Position numbers and translations under genes: made by a program. From Streptomyces hawaiiensis (lineage in GTDB: Bacteria; Actinomycetota; Actinomycetes; Streptomycetales; Streptomycetaceae): DNA of 64,000 bases. Shown here one piece after another: positions 16,485 through 24,152 of the stretch. The notes under the pieces were generated by a model. That model saw only the letters and a list, made by a program, of their open reading frames with translations, ran no database searches and was not told the DNA's origin. The stretch covers positions 4,340,001-4,404,000 of the forward strand of contig NZ_CP021978.1 in the NCBI RefSeq assembly GCF_004803895.1, read 5' to 3'. Within the stretch, counting starts at the first letter, position 1. The number at the start of each line of letters is the position of its first letter.

Positions 16485-16630
16485 CCCGGTTCCGCGCGCA
16501 AGAACCGCGCGACCAAGGCTAGTTGACTCTCTGTCAGTGTCCAATCACGGTAGCGACAGAGACCTATCGACTTATTTATAGTTGGGCACGGCCGGGGCAG
16601 GGAGCGGGGCCGAAGAGGGGAGTGTGTGCG

Positions 16631-17536
16631 GTGGATCTGGCCTTGCTGCGGACCTTCGTGACCGTGCACCGGGCCGGCTCCTTCACTCGCGCCGCCGCCC
16701 TGCTCGGTCTCTCCCAGCCTGCCGTCACCTCGCAGATACGGACGCTGGAGCGGCAGCTGGGCCGCCCTCTCTTCCTGAGGCAGGCCCGTGGCGTGACCCC
16801 CACGAGCATCGGCGACGAACTCGCCCACAAGGCCGCGCCCCATCTCGACGCCCTGGTGGAGATCACCGAGACCGGTCTCGACGACGACTCCTCCTTACGG
16901 ACGCTGCACCTCGCGGGTCCTCCGGAGTTCACCGCCGAACGAGCCCTGCCCGCCCTCACGGAGCTGACCGGTGAGGACGGCCAGGGCTTCGCCTTGCGCG
17001 CCTCCTTCGGGAACGCCGAAGAAACGCTGGAAGGGCTTTCCGCCGGGCATCACGATCTGGCCATCAGTACGGCCCAGCCGCGCGGCGCCCTGCTCACGGC
17101 GACTGCGCTCTGCGACGAGGAGCACGTCCTGGTCGCCGCCCCGCGCTGGGCCGAGCAGGCCGGCACCGGGCGGCCGGACCGCACAGCGGAACCGGCCTTC
17201 GAGAAGGTGCCCGTGGTGGAGGTGCACGAGTCGCTGCCTTTCGTCTCCCGCTACTGGGCCTCCGTCTTCGACTCGCCCCCGGCCGCTCCGGGCACCGTGA
17301 TAGTCCCCGATCTGCGCGCGGTCCTCGCCTGCGCGGCCGCCGGGGCCGGCCTGGCGGTGCTGCCCCGCTATCTGTGCGCGCCGGCGCTGGAGCGGGGCGA
17401 TGTCGTCGCCCTGCACGAGCCGGCGGTGCCGCCGCTGCGGACGTACTTCCTGGTGGTCCGCACCGGGACGCTGGCGATGCCGCATATCGCGCGGGCTCAT
17501 GAGTGGTTGCAGCAGGCCTCAGCCGACTGGTGCTGA
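16631..17536 (+). CDS. LysR-family transcriptional regulator with a TTA codon
   Basis: A 301-residue LysR regulator: N-terminal HTH (LLRTFVTVHRAGSFTRAAALLGLSQPAVTSQIRTLE) and a C-terminal substrate-binding domain. The GTG at 16631 follows GAGGGGAG; the longer frame to 16523 is not family-like. Codon 89 is TTA (16895-16897), the rare leucine codon read only by the bldA tRNA in streptomycetes. This predicts that the full-length protein is made mainly in late growth. The upstream region is AT-rich with TATAGT at 16577-16582 as a candidate -10. The target is unknown. Confidence 0.87.
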   Translation: MDLALLRTFVTVHRAGSFTRAAALLGLSQPAVTSQIRTLERQLGRPLFLRQARGVTPTSIGDELAHKAAPHLDALVEITETGLDDDSSLRTLHLAGPPEFTAERALPALTELTGEDGQGFALRASFGNAEETLEGLSAGHHDLAISTAQPRGALLTATALCDEEHVLVAAPRWAEQAGTGRPDRTAEPAFEKVPVVEVHESLPFVSRYWASVFDSPPAAPGTVIVPDLRAVLACAAAGAGLAVLPRYLCAPALERGDVVALHEPAVPPLRTYFLVVRTGTLAMPHIARAHEWLQQASADWC

Positions 17537-17580
17537 GGGCTTTCCTGGCCCCTGCCAAGGCTGCTGCGACGGGGTTTCCG

Positions 17581-17661
17581 GGGGCGCCTCGTCGTGGGTT
17601 CCCGGGGCGCCCCGGCGTGGGTTCCGGGGGCGCCCCGGCGTGGGTTCCGGGGCGCCCGGGA
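17581..17661. repeat. short GC-rich tandem repeat, 22-24-bp unit
   Basis: Three consecutive copies of a unit close to GGGCGCCCCGGCGTGGGTTC, plus a partial fourth, fill the space between the LysR gene and the Nudix gene. Each copy contains a self-complementary GGGCGCCC core. It is non-coding as far as I can see. Confidence 0.75.
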
Positions 17662-17703
17662 CAGCAGCTCACTCTGGGAGCTCGACCAGTGACGTTTCGC
17701 GAT

Positions 17704-17717
17704 GTTTCACGTGGAAC
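17704..17717. other. parS-like site (one mismatch)
   Basis: GTTTCACGTGGAAC differs from exact parS by one base in the right arm. It lies 22 bases before the Nudix start codon. Confidence 0.55.
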
Positions 17718-17738
17718 CAGCCGGGCCACATTTCACTC

Positions 17739-18221
17739 ATGACCGTCCGACCCGTGGTCAAGCGCACCGCCCGCGCCGTTCTGCTGGACGGTGCCGACCT
17801 GATCTTGATCAAGCGCACCAAGCCGGGTGTGGATCCCTACTGGCTCACCCCCGGCGGCGGGGTCGAGCCCGGCGACTCGACCGTCGTCGACGCCCTGCAC
17901 CGCGAGGTGTACGAGGAACTCGGCGCGAAGATCACCGATGTGGTGCCCTGCTTCGTGGACACCATGGAGCACATCGGGGAGGACAGCGGCGCGACCGGTG
18001 TGAAGGTGCAGCACTTTTTCGTCTGCCGCCTGGAGTCCATGGACCCCTCGCTGCGCCACGGCCCCGAGGTCGACGAGCCGGTCGGCGAGTACGAGATCGT
18101 GCGTGTGCCCTTCACCCGGGTCGGTATCGCCTCCGTCCATCTCGTGCCGCTGTCGCTGCGGCACTACCTGGACGGCAACATCGAGGGCGTACTCGCCATG
18201 CACGCGACCGACCTGGGGTGA
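17739..18221 (+). CDS. Nudix hydrolase
   Basis: A 160-residue cytoplasmic protein with a Nudix box near residues 40-65 (GGGVEPGDS, then REVYEELGA). The metal-binding REVYEE core is intact. The first Glu of the consensus GX5EX7REUXEEXGU is Ser here, a position less critical for catalysis. Substrates of this family are nucleoside diphosphates linked to another group, and the specific one cannot be predicted. The ATG at 17739 is the family-like start. It is convergent with the globin gene, with 9 bases between stops. Confidence 0.87.
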   Translation: MTVRPVVKRTARAVLLDGADLILIKRTKPGVDPYWLTPGGGVEPGDSTVVDALHREVYEELGAKITDVVPCFVDTMEHIGEDSGATGVKVQHFFVCRLESMDPSLRHGPEVDEPVGEYEIVRVPFTRVGIASVHLVPLSLRHYLDGNIEGVLAMHATDLG

Positions 18222-18230
18222 GACGCCTGA

Positions 18231-19835
18231 TCAGCTTCCGGCCGCGACCAGTTCCTCGACGGAGTCGTGCCGTATGCGGTCCGACGGGATGCCGCTGTCC
18301 CGCAGGGCGTCCACACCGCTGCGGATCATCCCGGGCGGGCCCGAGACGTAGGCGTCGAACTCGTTCCACGGCCCGTAGGCGCGTATCGCGTCCGGCAGCT
18401 GCTGGTGCGCCTGCTGGTCGATGATCGCCCGGACCGAGAGCCAGGGGTGGCTCTGCTGGAGGCGGAGCATGGTGTTGATGTCGTACAGGTCGTGGTCGGT
18501 ACGAGCGCCGTAGAAGACCTCGACCGGCCGGCGGTCCCCGTGCTCGGCGACATCCTCGACCAAGGCCTTGATGGGCGCTATGCCCGTGCCGCCGCCCAGG
18601 CAGAGCAGGCCGCTGTCGGTGGTGTGGTCGACGGTCATGGAACCGGCGGGCGGGCCGAGCCGGATGATGTCGCCGGGGCGGGCGCGGTGCACCAGGGCGT
18701 TGGAGACCCAGCCCGCCGGGACGGCCTTCACGTGGAACGACAGCAGACCGTCGGAGCGGGGGGCCGATGCGAAGGAGTAGTGCCGCCATATCCGGGGCCA
18801 CCAAGGCGTCTCCACGCTCGTGTACTGACCGGCGAGGAAGGGGTACGGCTGGTCGGGCCGGACGGTGACGACCGCGACGTCCGGGGTTCTCAGGTCGTGC
18901 GTGACGACCTCGGCGTACCACCAGGCTGGGGCGCGCAGTTCGTCCGCGCCCGCCGCGTCGATCATGACCTGGGAGATTGTGGTGTAGGCCCGGACCCAGG
19001 CCGCCTCCATCTCCGCGTTCCAGACCCCGGCGGCGTACTTGCTCAGCGCGCCGATGAGGCACTCGCCGACGGCCGGGTAGTGCTCGGCCCGTGTCCCGTA
19101 CTTCCGGTGCCCCCGGCCGAGGTTTTGCAGGTAGTCGACGAGGACGTCCTTGTTGTCGATGTGCTCGGCGGCCGTGAGCAGCGCCCTGAGCAGCCGGTCC
19201 CGCTGGGTGTCCATCGCGGCCGGGAACAGCGACCGCAGGTCGGGGTGGCGGACGAAGAGCAGGGCGTAGAAGTACGACGTGACCTTGTCGGAGACCGGGG
19301 CGACTTCGGCCATGGCCCGGCGGATGAGCACGGCGTCCGGGGATTCCGCTTCGGCCGGGGCGGTGGCGGCCTCTCCTGGGGACGACGCCGGCGCATGCCG
19401 CTGTGCGGGAACCTGCTGCTCGGCGGCGGCAGTGGGGGGCGGAGCCAGGGGGGAGGCGAAGGGCGCCGGGGTGAGCGCTGTGGGTGTGGGACCCGGCGAC
19501 GAGGCGGTGGCCGGGCTCGAGACCGCGGAAGACGGGGCGTGCTGTGCGGCTGAAGGGGCGAGCCTGGGTATCGCCTCCGGGCGTTCACGCCCAAGGTCCG
19601 GCCGGCCGGTATCAACGCTGCCGGGTATCGGGGTGGGTGGCCCGGATGGGCCGTCCTCCGGCGCGTCCGGGGCGGTCGTGGGCCTGCCCACGGGGCGTAT
19701 GGCGGCCGGTCGGCGCCCTTCTGCCGTCCCGGGGTCGCTGTCCGGCGCCGTCGTGGGGTTCTTGCGGGGTGTGAACCAGCCGCCCCCGCCGCCAGAAGTG
19801 CCGTTGTCGGCCGACGTGGTGGTCGGAGCGTCCAT
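18231..19835 (-). CDS. flavohaemoglobin-like protein with long Pro-rich N terminus
   Basis: A 534-residue fusion. Residues 1-165 are Pro/Ala/Ser-rich and probably disordered. Residues 168-300 are a globin with a Tyr near position 188-190 (B10 region) and proximal His252 in RAEHYPAVG. Residues 305-530 are a ferredoxin-reductase-like unit with the flavin motif RHYSFAS, the nicotinamide motif GGGTGIAPIKAL and SGPPGMI near the end. The domain order is that of Hmp-type enzymes that convert nitric oxide to nitrate or reduce oxygen. The long N-terminal extension is not standard for Hmp. The ATG at 19835 is preferred because GAGGCGAGG precedes it and the longer frame is not protein-like. Confidence 0.87.
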   Translation of the reverse strand: MDAPTTTSADNGTSGGGGGWFTPRKNPTTAPDSDPGTAEGRRPAAIRPVGRPTTAPDAPEDGPSGPPTPIPGSVDTGRPDLGRERPEAIPRLAPSAAQHAPSSAVSSPATASSPGPTPTALTPAPFASPLAPPPTAAAEQQVPAQRHAPASSPGEAATAPAEAESPDAVLIRRAMAEVAPVSDKVTSYFYALLFVRHPDLRSLFPAAMDTQRDRLLRALLTAAEHIDNKDVLVDYLQNLGRGHRKYGTRAEHYPAVGECLIGALSKYAAGVWNAEMEAAWVRAYTTISQVMIDAAGADELRAPAWWYAEVVTHDLRTPDVAVVTVRPDQPYPFLAGQYTSVETPWWPRIWRHYSFASAPRSDGLLSFHVKAVPAGWVSNALVHRARPGDIIRLGPPAGSMTVDHTTDSGLLCLGGGTGIAPIKALVEDVAEHGDRRPVEVFYGARTDHDLYDINTMLRLQQSHPWLSVRAIIDQQAHQQLPDAIRAYGPWNEFDAYVSGPPGMIRSGVDALRDSGIPSDRIRHDSVEELVAAGS

Positions 19836-20351
19836 GGTGTGCCTCGCCTCGAGCATCTTTCGGTCGGTCTGCGCACTTCCTGGGTTGGAAGGTGCCTGCT
19901 TTCCCCCGTGGACGGTCTGCGTTCCCCTCCTTGTCGCGGCCAATGCGACCACATTCAACCCGTATTCCAACTCCGTACGGACAAGTAGGGCGAGAGTGTG
20001 ACATTGGACGCAGTAACTCTCATCGAGTTTTCTGCACTCGGCCCACACGGGGCGGGTCGGCTCGTCCCTGACGCGAACCGGAGTCGACCCTACCGGCCAC
20101 CGCCGCGCACACAAGTCCCCCTTCCCTCCTCACGAAATGCGGGCACGACGCGAATCTTCAAATCTGACAACTACGGGACAGAAAAACCCCGTTCCAGGCC
20201 TGGATCGGACACCCGGTGTTCTTACGTGTTTCACGTGAAACATCCAGCAACGGCCCAAGCCCTGTACGGGCGGCGACAACTGGCCAAAAGCTCGTATGTC
20301 TGCGCTGAAAGAGGTGGACGTCAAGGGTCCTCGTCGGACAGCCTGACCTGC
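19836..20351. other. intergenic region between globin-like and acetyltransferase genes
   Basis: 516 bases between divergent genes with lower GC than average. It holds an exact parS at 20228-20241 and presumably both promoters. A 16-codon ATG frame at 20299-20349 ends just before the acetyltransferase start, but nothing supports it as a gene. I see no NsrR-like site for the globin gene, terminator or RNA gene. Confidence 0.55.
20228..20241. other. parS: parS site, exact
   Basis: GTTTCACGTGAAAC in the intergenic region upstream of the two-domain acetyltransferase gene. Confidence 0.93.
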
Positions 20352-21215
20352 GTGCCGACTCCTTCTCTTGCCTCATTGCCCATCCGTCGTCTGACGCTCC
20401 GCGATCAAGCCGCCTGCGCCGACTTGTCCGAGGACCGGGGGTGGCCACGGGAGGAGCACAAGTGGGGCTTCCTCCTCACGGCCGGAAAGGGCTACGGCAT
20501 CGACGACCCCGACGGCGGCCTCGTGAGCGCCTGTGTCGTCACCGAGTACGGACCGCAGAACCCCGCCCTCGCCGCGATCGGTATGGTTCTGGTCGCCGGA
20601 CGGCACGCTCGGCAGGGCGTGGGACGCCGGCTGATGCACCATGTCGTCTCGGCGATGGGCACCACACCTGTCACCCTGCACGCGACGCCCTACGGCCGCC
20701 CCCTCTACGAGGAACTCGGCTTCAAGGTCACCGGGCGCGCCGAGATGGTCCTCGGGCGCTTTACTCCCGGCCGGCCTGAACCGAGGGTCTCCACCCGCCC
20801 CGCGACCGCCGAGGACCTCACCGCGATCCTCCGGCTCGACGAGCAGGTGTTCGGGACCGACCGCACCCACATCGTCACCCGGCTCCCCGCATTCGCCGAC
20901 CAGTTGCGTGTGGCCGAGGAGGGCGGGCGGATCATCGGGTACGCGGGTGCCTGGCCCAACATGGACACCCACGTCGTCGGCCCGCTCATCGCACGCGACA
21001 CGTCGGTGGCGCAGGCGCTCATCGTCTCTCTTGCCGCCCACACCGACCGTCCGCTGCGCACCGACATCGATGTGCGGCACGAAGAGCTCCTCGCGTGGGT
21101 GAAGGAGCGCGGCCTGGAGTCCGTCGCCTTCAACTCGGTGATGACGTACGGGATCACCGAGTTGCCCGGAGACTGGCGCCGCCGATTCGCGCCGGTCACA
21201 GTCGCGGCGGGCTGA
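20352..21215 (+). CDS. GNAT-family acetyltransferase, probably two GNAT domains
   Basis: About 287 residues. The N-terminal half has an acetyl-CoA loop (VLVAGRHARQGVGRRLMHHV) followed by a GRPLYEELGF element, both typical of GNAT enzymes. The C-terminal half begins with a second RPATAEDLTAILRLDEQVFG unit and resembles a degenerate second GNAT fold. The substrate is unknown. The start is uncertain: GTG at 20352 has no clear ribosome binding site, and a TTG about 24 bases later would also give a plausible N terminus. A hairpin terminator follows the stop. Confidence 0.78.
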   Translation: MPTPSLASLPIRRLTLRDQAACADLSEDRGWPREEHKWGFLLTAGKGYGIDDPDGGLVSACVVTEYGPQNPALAAIGMVLVAGRHARQGVGRRLMHHVVSAMGTTPVTLHATPYGRPLYEELGFKVTGRAEMVLGRFTPGRPEPRVSTRPATAEDLTAILRLDEQVFGTDRTHIVTRLPAFADQLRVAEEGGRIIGYAGAWPNMDTHVVGPLIARDTSVAQALIVSLAAHTDRPLRTDIDVRHEELLAWVKERGLESVAFNSVMTYGITELPGDWRRRFAPVTVAAG

Positions 21216-21227
21216 GGAGACTCGATA

Positions 21228-21270
21228 CGACGACGCCGGCTCCCCGTAGACCGGGGAACCGGCGTCGTCG
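21228..21270. terminator. bidirectional hairpin between convergent genes
   Basis: A 12-base stem (CGACGACGCCGG with CCGGCGTCGTCG) continues after a small internal mismatch with CCCC/GGGG. It lies between the acetyltransferase stop and the HbpS-like gene stop. Confidence 0.75.
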
Positions 21271-21286
21271 CTCTGAAGGGGCCTGG

Positions 21287-21697
21287 TCAGGCGAGGGCCT
21301 CAACAGCGGCCGTGGCGAAGCCGTGGTCCTGCTCCGGGGCACCGCCGCCGACGCCGATCGCGCCGATCAGGCGGCCGTCACGGTGCACCGGCACGTCGCC
21401 GGCGATGAACAGCAGCGGCCGGTCGAGCGCGGTCGGCAGCGTGTGGAAGAGGCCTCCTGGCTGCACCGCGTCGACGAGGTCGGCGGTGGGCGCGTTCAAC
21501 TGCAGAGCCGTGTAGGCCTTGCGGGTGCTGGTCTCGCCGGAGATCAGCACGGTGCTGTCGTCCCGCCGGAAGGCGAGCAGATGGCCCCCCGCGTCCAGGA
21601 CGGTGACGCCCGCGGCCGCGGTGGCGCGGTGGGCCGCGGAGACGAGGGCGTCGGCGTCCTGGGTGGTCAACGGGGCGACGGCGGTGGTGGTGCTCAT
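21287..21697 (-). CDS. GlcG/HbpS-family protein (DUF336)
   Basis: A 136-residue protein with the family core AAGVTVLDAGGHLLAFRRDD, a TRKAYTALQL helix, and the C-terminal GAIGVGGGAPEQDHGFA signature. Relatives include the haem-binding HbpS of streptomycetes and GlcG, and many have no known role. No signal peptide is seen, so it is probably cytoplasmic, unlike secreted HbpS. The start could be the ATG at 21697 (taken here) or at 21730. It lies downstream of an MFS exporter gene on the same strand and may be co-transcribed with it. Confidence 0.82.
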   Translation of the reverse strand: MSTTTAVAPLTTQDADALVSAAHRATAAAGVTVLDAGGHLLAFRRDDSTVLISGETSTRKAYTALQLNAPTADLVDAVQPGGLFHTLPTALDRPLLFIAGDVPVHRDGRLIGAIGVGGGAPEQDHGFATAAVEALA

Positions 21698-21756
21698 GAG
21701 GGGGTTCTCATGGAGGACGTGCTGGGGCATGGGGACGGTCGGGGTGGTCGGGTTGC

Positions 21757-22965
21757 TCAGTGGTGGACAGCGGCTCGCTGCCCGGCCGGTGCAGAACCCG
21801 TGACGACGGTGCTGGGACCGCCGGCACGACGCTCCAGGGCGGCCGAGAGGAAGGCCAGGACCAGGGCTCCGGCGGCCAGGGCGGCACCGACCCAGTTGGG
21901 GGCGGTGTAGCCGAGGCCCGCCGCGATCACGATGCCGCCGAGCCAGGCGGACAGGGCGTTGCCGAGGTTGAAGGCGCCGATGTTCACGGCGGAGGCCAGG
22001 GTCGGGGCGCCGTGCGCCTGGTCGAGGACCCGCTTCTGGAGCGGTGGCACGGTGGCGAAGCCCAGGGCACCGATCAGCGCGATGGTGATCGCCGACAGCA
22101 GCTTGTCGTGGGCGGTGAGGGTGAACAGCGCCAGGACGACGGCCAGGGCACCCAGGGAGACATACAGCATGGGCATCAGGGCGCGGTCGGCGAACTTGCC
22201 GCCGACGAGGTTGCCGCCGACCATGCCGAGGCCGAAGAGGACCAGCAGCCAGGTGACGGAGCCGTCGGCGAAGCCTGCGACGTTGGTCATCATCGGCGCG
22301 ATGTAGGTGATGGCCGCGAAGACACCGCCGAAGCCGAGGACGGTCATGGCCATCGCGAGCAGCACCTGCACGTTCTTGAAGGCGGCCAGCTCGTGCCGCA
22401 GGCGCACGCCCTCCGCCTTGGGCATGTCGGGGACGAGCCGGGCGATGCCGGCCAGGCCGACGACGCCGAGGGCGGCGACGATGCCGAAGGTCACCCGCCA
22501 GCCGACGGACTGCCCGACGAGCGTGCCCAGCGGGACGCCGACCACGTTGGCGACGGTCAGGCCGGTGAACATCATCGCGATGGCTCCGGCCTTCTTGTCC
22601 GGGGCGACGAGGTCGGTCGCGACGACCGAGCCGATGCCGAAGAAGGCGCCGTGGGCCAGCGAGGCGACGATCCGGCCGATCAGCATGACGGAGAAGGTGG
22701 GGGCGAGGGCCGAGAGCAGGTTGCCGACGATGAACAGGCCCATCAGCAGCATCAGCATCCGCTTGCGGGAGATCTTGGTGCCGAGCACGGTCATCAGTGG
22801 GGCGCCGAACATGACGCCGAGCGCGTAGCCGGTCACCAGGTATCCGGCGGTGGGGATGGAGACCCCGTAGTCGCCCGCGACCTCGGGCAGCAAACCCATG
22901 ATCACGAATTCCGTCGTTCCGATCCCGAAGGCCCCGATCGCGAGGGCCAGAAGCGCGAGAGGCAT
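21757..22965 (-). CDS. MFS drug/sugar efflux transporter (DHA1, AraJ-like)
   Basis: A 402-residue transporter with 12 predicted membrane segments. It has the MFS motif A region (GAPLMTVLGTKISRKRML) between segments 2 and 3 and the N-terminal ALAIGAFGIGTTEFVIMGLLPE sequence characteristic of AraJ/YdhP-like exporters. The ATG at 22965 is the family start; the longer frame is not conserved-looking. A marR gene is transcribed divergently, so the exporter is probably repressed by that MarR protein and induced by its ligand, a common resistance arrangement. Confidence 0.9.
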   Translation of the reverse strand: MPLALLALAIGAFGIGTTEFVIMGLLPEVAGDYGVSIPTAGYLVTGYALGVMFGAPLMTVLGTKISRKRMLMLLMGLFIVGNLLSALAPTFSVMLIGRIVASLAHGAFFGIGSVVATDLVAPDKKAGAIAMMFTGLTVANVVGVPLGTLVGQSVGWRVTFGIVAALGVVGLAGIARLVPDMPKAEGVRLRHELAAFKNVQVLLAMAMTVLGFGGVFAAITYIAPMMTNVAGFADGSVTWLLVLFGLGMVGGNLVGGKFADRALMPMLYVSLGALAVVLALFTLTAHDKLLSAITIALIGALGFATVPPLQKRVLDQAHGAPTLASAVNIGAFNLGNALSAWLGGIVIAAGLGYTAPNWVGAALAAGALVLAFLSAALERRAGGPSTVVTGSAPAGQRAAVHH

Positions 22966-23013
22966 GGAGGGGTTACCTTCCCAGACGATTGCAGGAGCGC
23001 TTTGCGTGCGTTC

Positions 23014-23043
23014 ACAATAGTTGCAGACGCGGGCTATACGCAA
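23014..23043 (-). promoter_or_regulatory. promoter of the MFS gene in the marR-MFS intergenic region
   Basis: On the minus strand a TTGCGT -35 (23038-23043) and a TATTGT -10 (23014-23019) are separated by 18 bases. The spacer is flanked by TTGC/GCAA-like half-sites that could form a MarR operator. Binding is an inference. Confidence 0.5.
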
Positions 23044-23107
23044 ACGCCGTCAATTGCGGTTCTGCTCTATCCTGAGTGGCAGCCGCTCCGGGACGGAGGA
23101 AACGCCA

Positions 23108-23572
23108 ATGACAGCGACGGACCCCGCGCTCACCGCTCTCGCCCAGAGCTGGTGCGCCCTCTCCCTGCTCCACGGGAGGATCGAGGCCCACATCGAGCGC
23201 GCCCTGCAGGCCGGACACGACCTCAGCGCGCGCGAGTACTCCCTGCTGGACGTGCTCAGCCGGCAGCACGACGGGGACGGAGGCCATCTGCAGATGAAGC
23301 AGGTCGCCGACGCGGTCGTCCTCAGCCAGAGCGCCACCACACGTCTGGTCACCCGTCTGGAAGACCGCGGACTCCTGGAGCGCTACCTGTGCCCGACCGA
23401 CCGCCGGGGCATCTACACCAACGTCACCGAAGCGGGCCTCGAGCTGCTGGAAGCGGCGCGCCCGACCAATGACGCCGCCCTGCGCGAGGCCCTCGATGAA
23501 GCGGCGAAGAACCCCGAACTGGCCCCGCTGGTCCGGGTCGTGGAGACGCTGAAGGCTCCGATGCCCGCCTAG
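23108..23572 (+). CDS. MarR-family transcriptional regulator
   Basis: A 154-residue winged-helix regulator: dimerisation helices at both ends and a central DNA-binding unit (LSAREYSLLDVLSRQ, then MKQVADAVVLSQSATTRLVTRLEDRGLLER). The wing begins at CPTDRRGIYTNVT. ATG 23108 is preceded by GGAGGA. It is divergent from the MFS gene, which it most likely represses. The ligand is unknown. Confidence 0.9.
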   Translation: MTATDPALTALAQSWCALSLLHGRIEAHIERALQAGHDLSAREYSLLDVLSRQHDGDGGHLQMKQVADAVVLSQSATTRLVTRLEDRGLLERYLCPTDRRGIYTNVTEAGLELLEAARPTNDAALREALDEAAKNPELAPLVRVVETLKAPMPA

Positions 23573-23640
23573 GGCGCCTCCGCGCAGGGCCTCCCGCGTG
23601 CGGCGTCTGCACATCGGCCGTCTCTGCGTAGGGTGCGTTC

Positions 23641-24093
23641 ATGGGAGACCTTGAGATACGTGCCGCCGCTGCCGACGACGTCCCGGCGATCGTCGCCATG
23701 CTCGCGGACGACCCGCTGGGCGCGCAGCGCGAGTCACCGGACGACCTCGCCCCGTACCTGGCCGCACTGGAACGACTCAGCGCCGACCCGAACCAGCGTC
23801 TGGTCGTGGCGGTCCGGGAGGGCCGGGTCGTCGGCACGCTCCAGCTCACCGTCATTCCCGGGCTCTCCCGACGCGGTGCCACCAGGTCGATCATCGAAGG
23901 GGTGCGCATCCACGCGGACGAGCGCGGCAGCGGCCTGGGAACACAGCTCATCGAGTGGGCGATCGACACATCCCGGGACCAGGGATGCCAGTTGGTCCAG
24001 CTGACCTCCGACAGGACGCGCACCGACGCCCACCGCTTCTACGAGCGGCTCGGGTTCACGGCCTCCCACACGGGCTTCAAGCTCCCGCTGTGA
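23641..24093 (+). CDS. GNAT-family acetyltransferase
   Basis: A 150-residue single-domain N-acetyltransferase with the acetyl-CoA loop VRIHADERGSGLGTQLIEWA and the C-terminal HRFYERLGFTASHTGFKLPL. No ribosome binding site precedes the ATG. Instead TAGGGT (23629-23634) lies seven bases before it as a -10, so the message is probably leaderless. The substrate is unknown. Its stop is followed directly by a parS-centred palindrome. Confidence 0.87.
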   Translation: MGDLEIRAAAADDVPAIVAMLADDPLGAQRESPDDLAPYLAALERLSADPNQRLVVAVREGRVVGTLQLTVIPGLSRRGATRSIIEGVRIHADERGSGLGTQLIEWAIDTSRDQGCQLVQLTSDRTRTDAHRFYERLGFTASHTGFKLPL

Positions 24094-24097
24094 CCGG

Positions 24098-24145
24098 CAT
24101 GCGTGGGGCGCGCTGTTTCACGTGAAACAGCGCGCCCCACGCATG
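24098..24145. terminator. 48-bp perfect palindrome with parS at its centre between convergent genes
   Basis: The two 24-base arms are perfectly complementary (each reads CATGCGTGGGGCGCGCTG then half of parS). They sit between the stops of an acetyltransferase (24093) and a serine hydrolase (24153). As RNA it would make a very stable hairpin on either strand, so it can act as a two-way terminator, while as DNA its centre is an exact parS. Confidence 0.8.
24115..24128. other. parS: parS site, exact, inside the convergent-gene palindrome
   Basis: GTTTCACGTGAAAC forms the exact middle of the 48-bp inverted repeat. Confidence 0.94.
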
Positions 24146-24152
24146 TCGCCGC

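Noticed and set aside
14981..16843. 620-codon minus-strand frame over the PLP enzyme gene
   Set aside because: Shadow of the PLP enzyme with its intact catalytic motifs and terminator on the plus strand.
20299..20349. 16-codon ATG frame before the acetyltransferase gene
   Set aside because: Too short and without a clear ribosome binding site; could be a leader peptide but nothing supports it.
24098..24145. Considered as a mobile-element end or attachment site
   Set aside because: No transposase, integrase or target duplication nearby; convergent-gene location fits a terminator.
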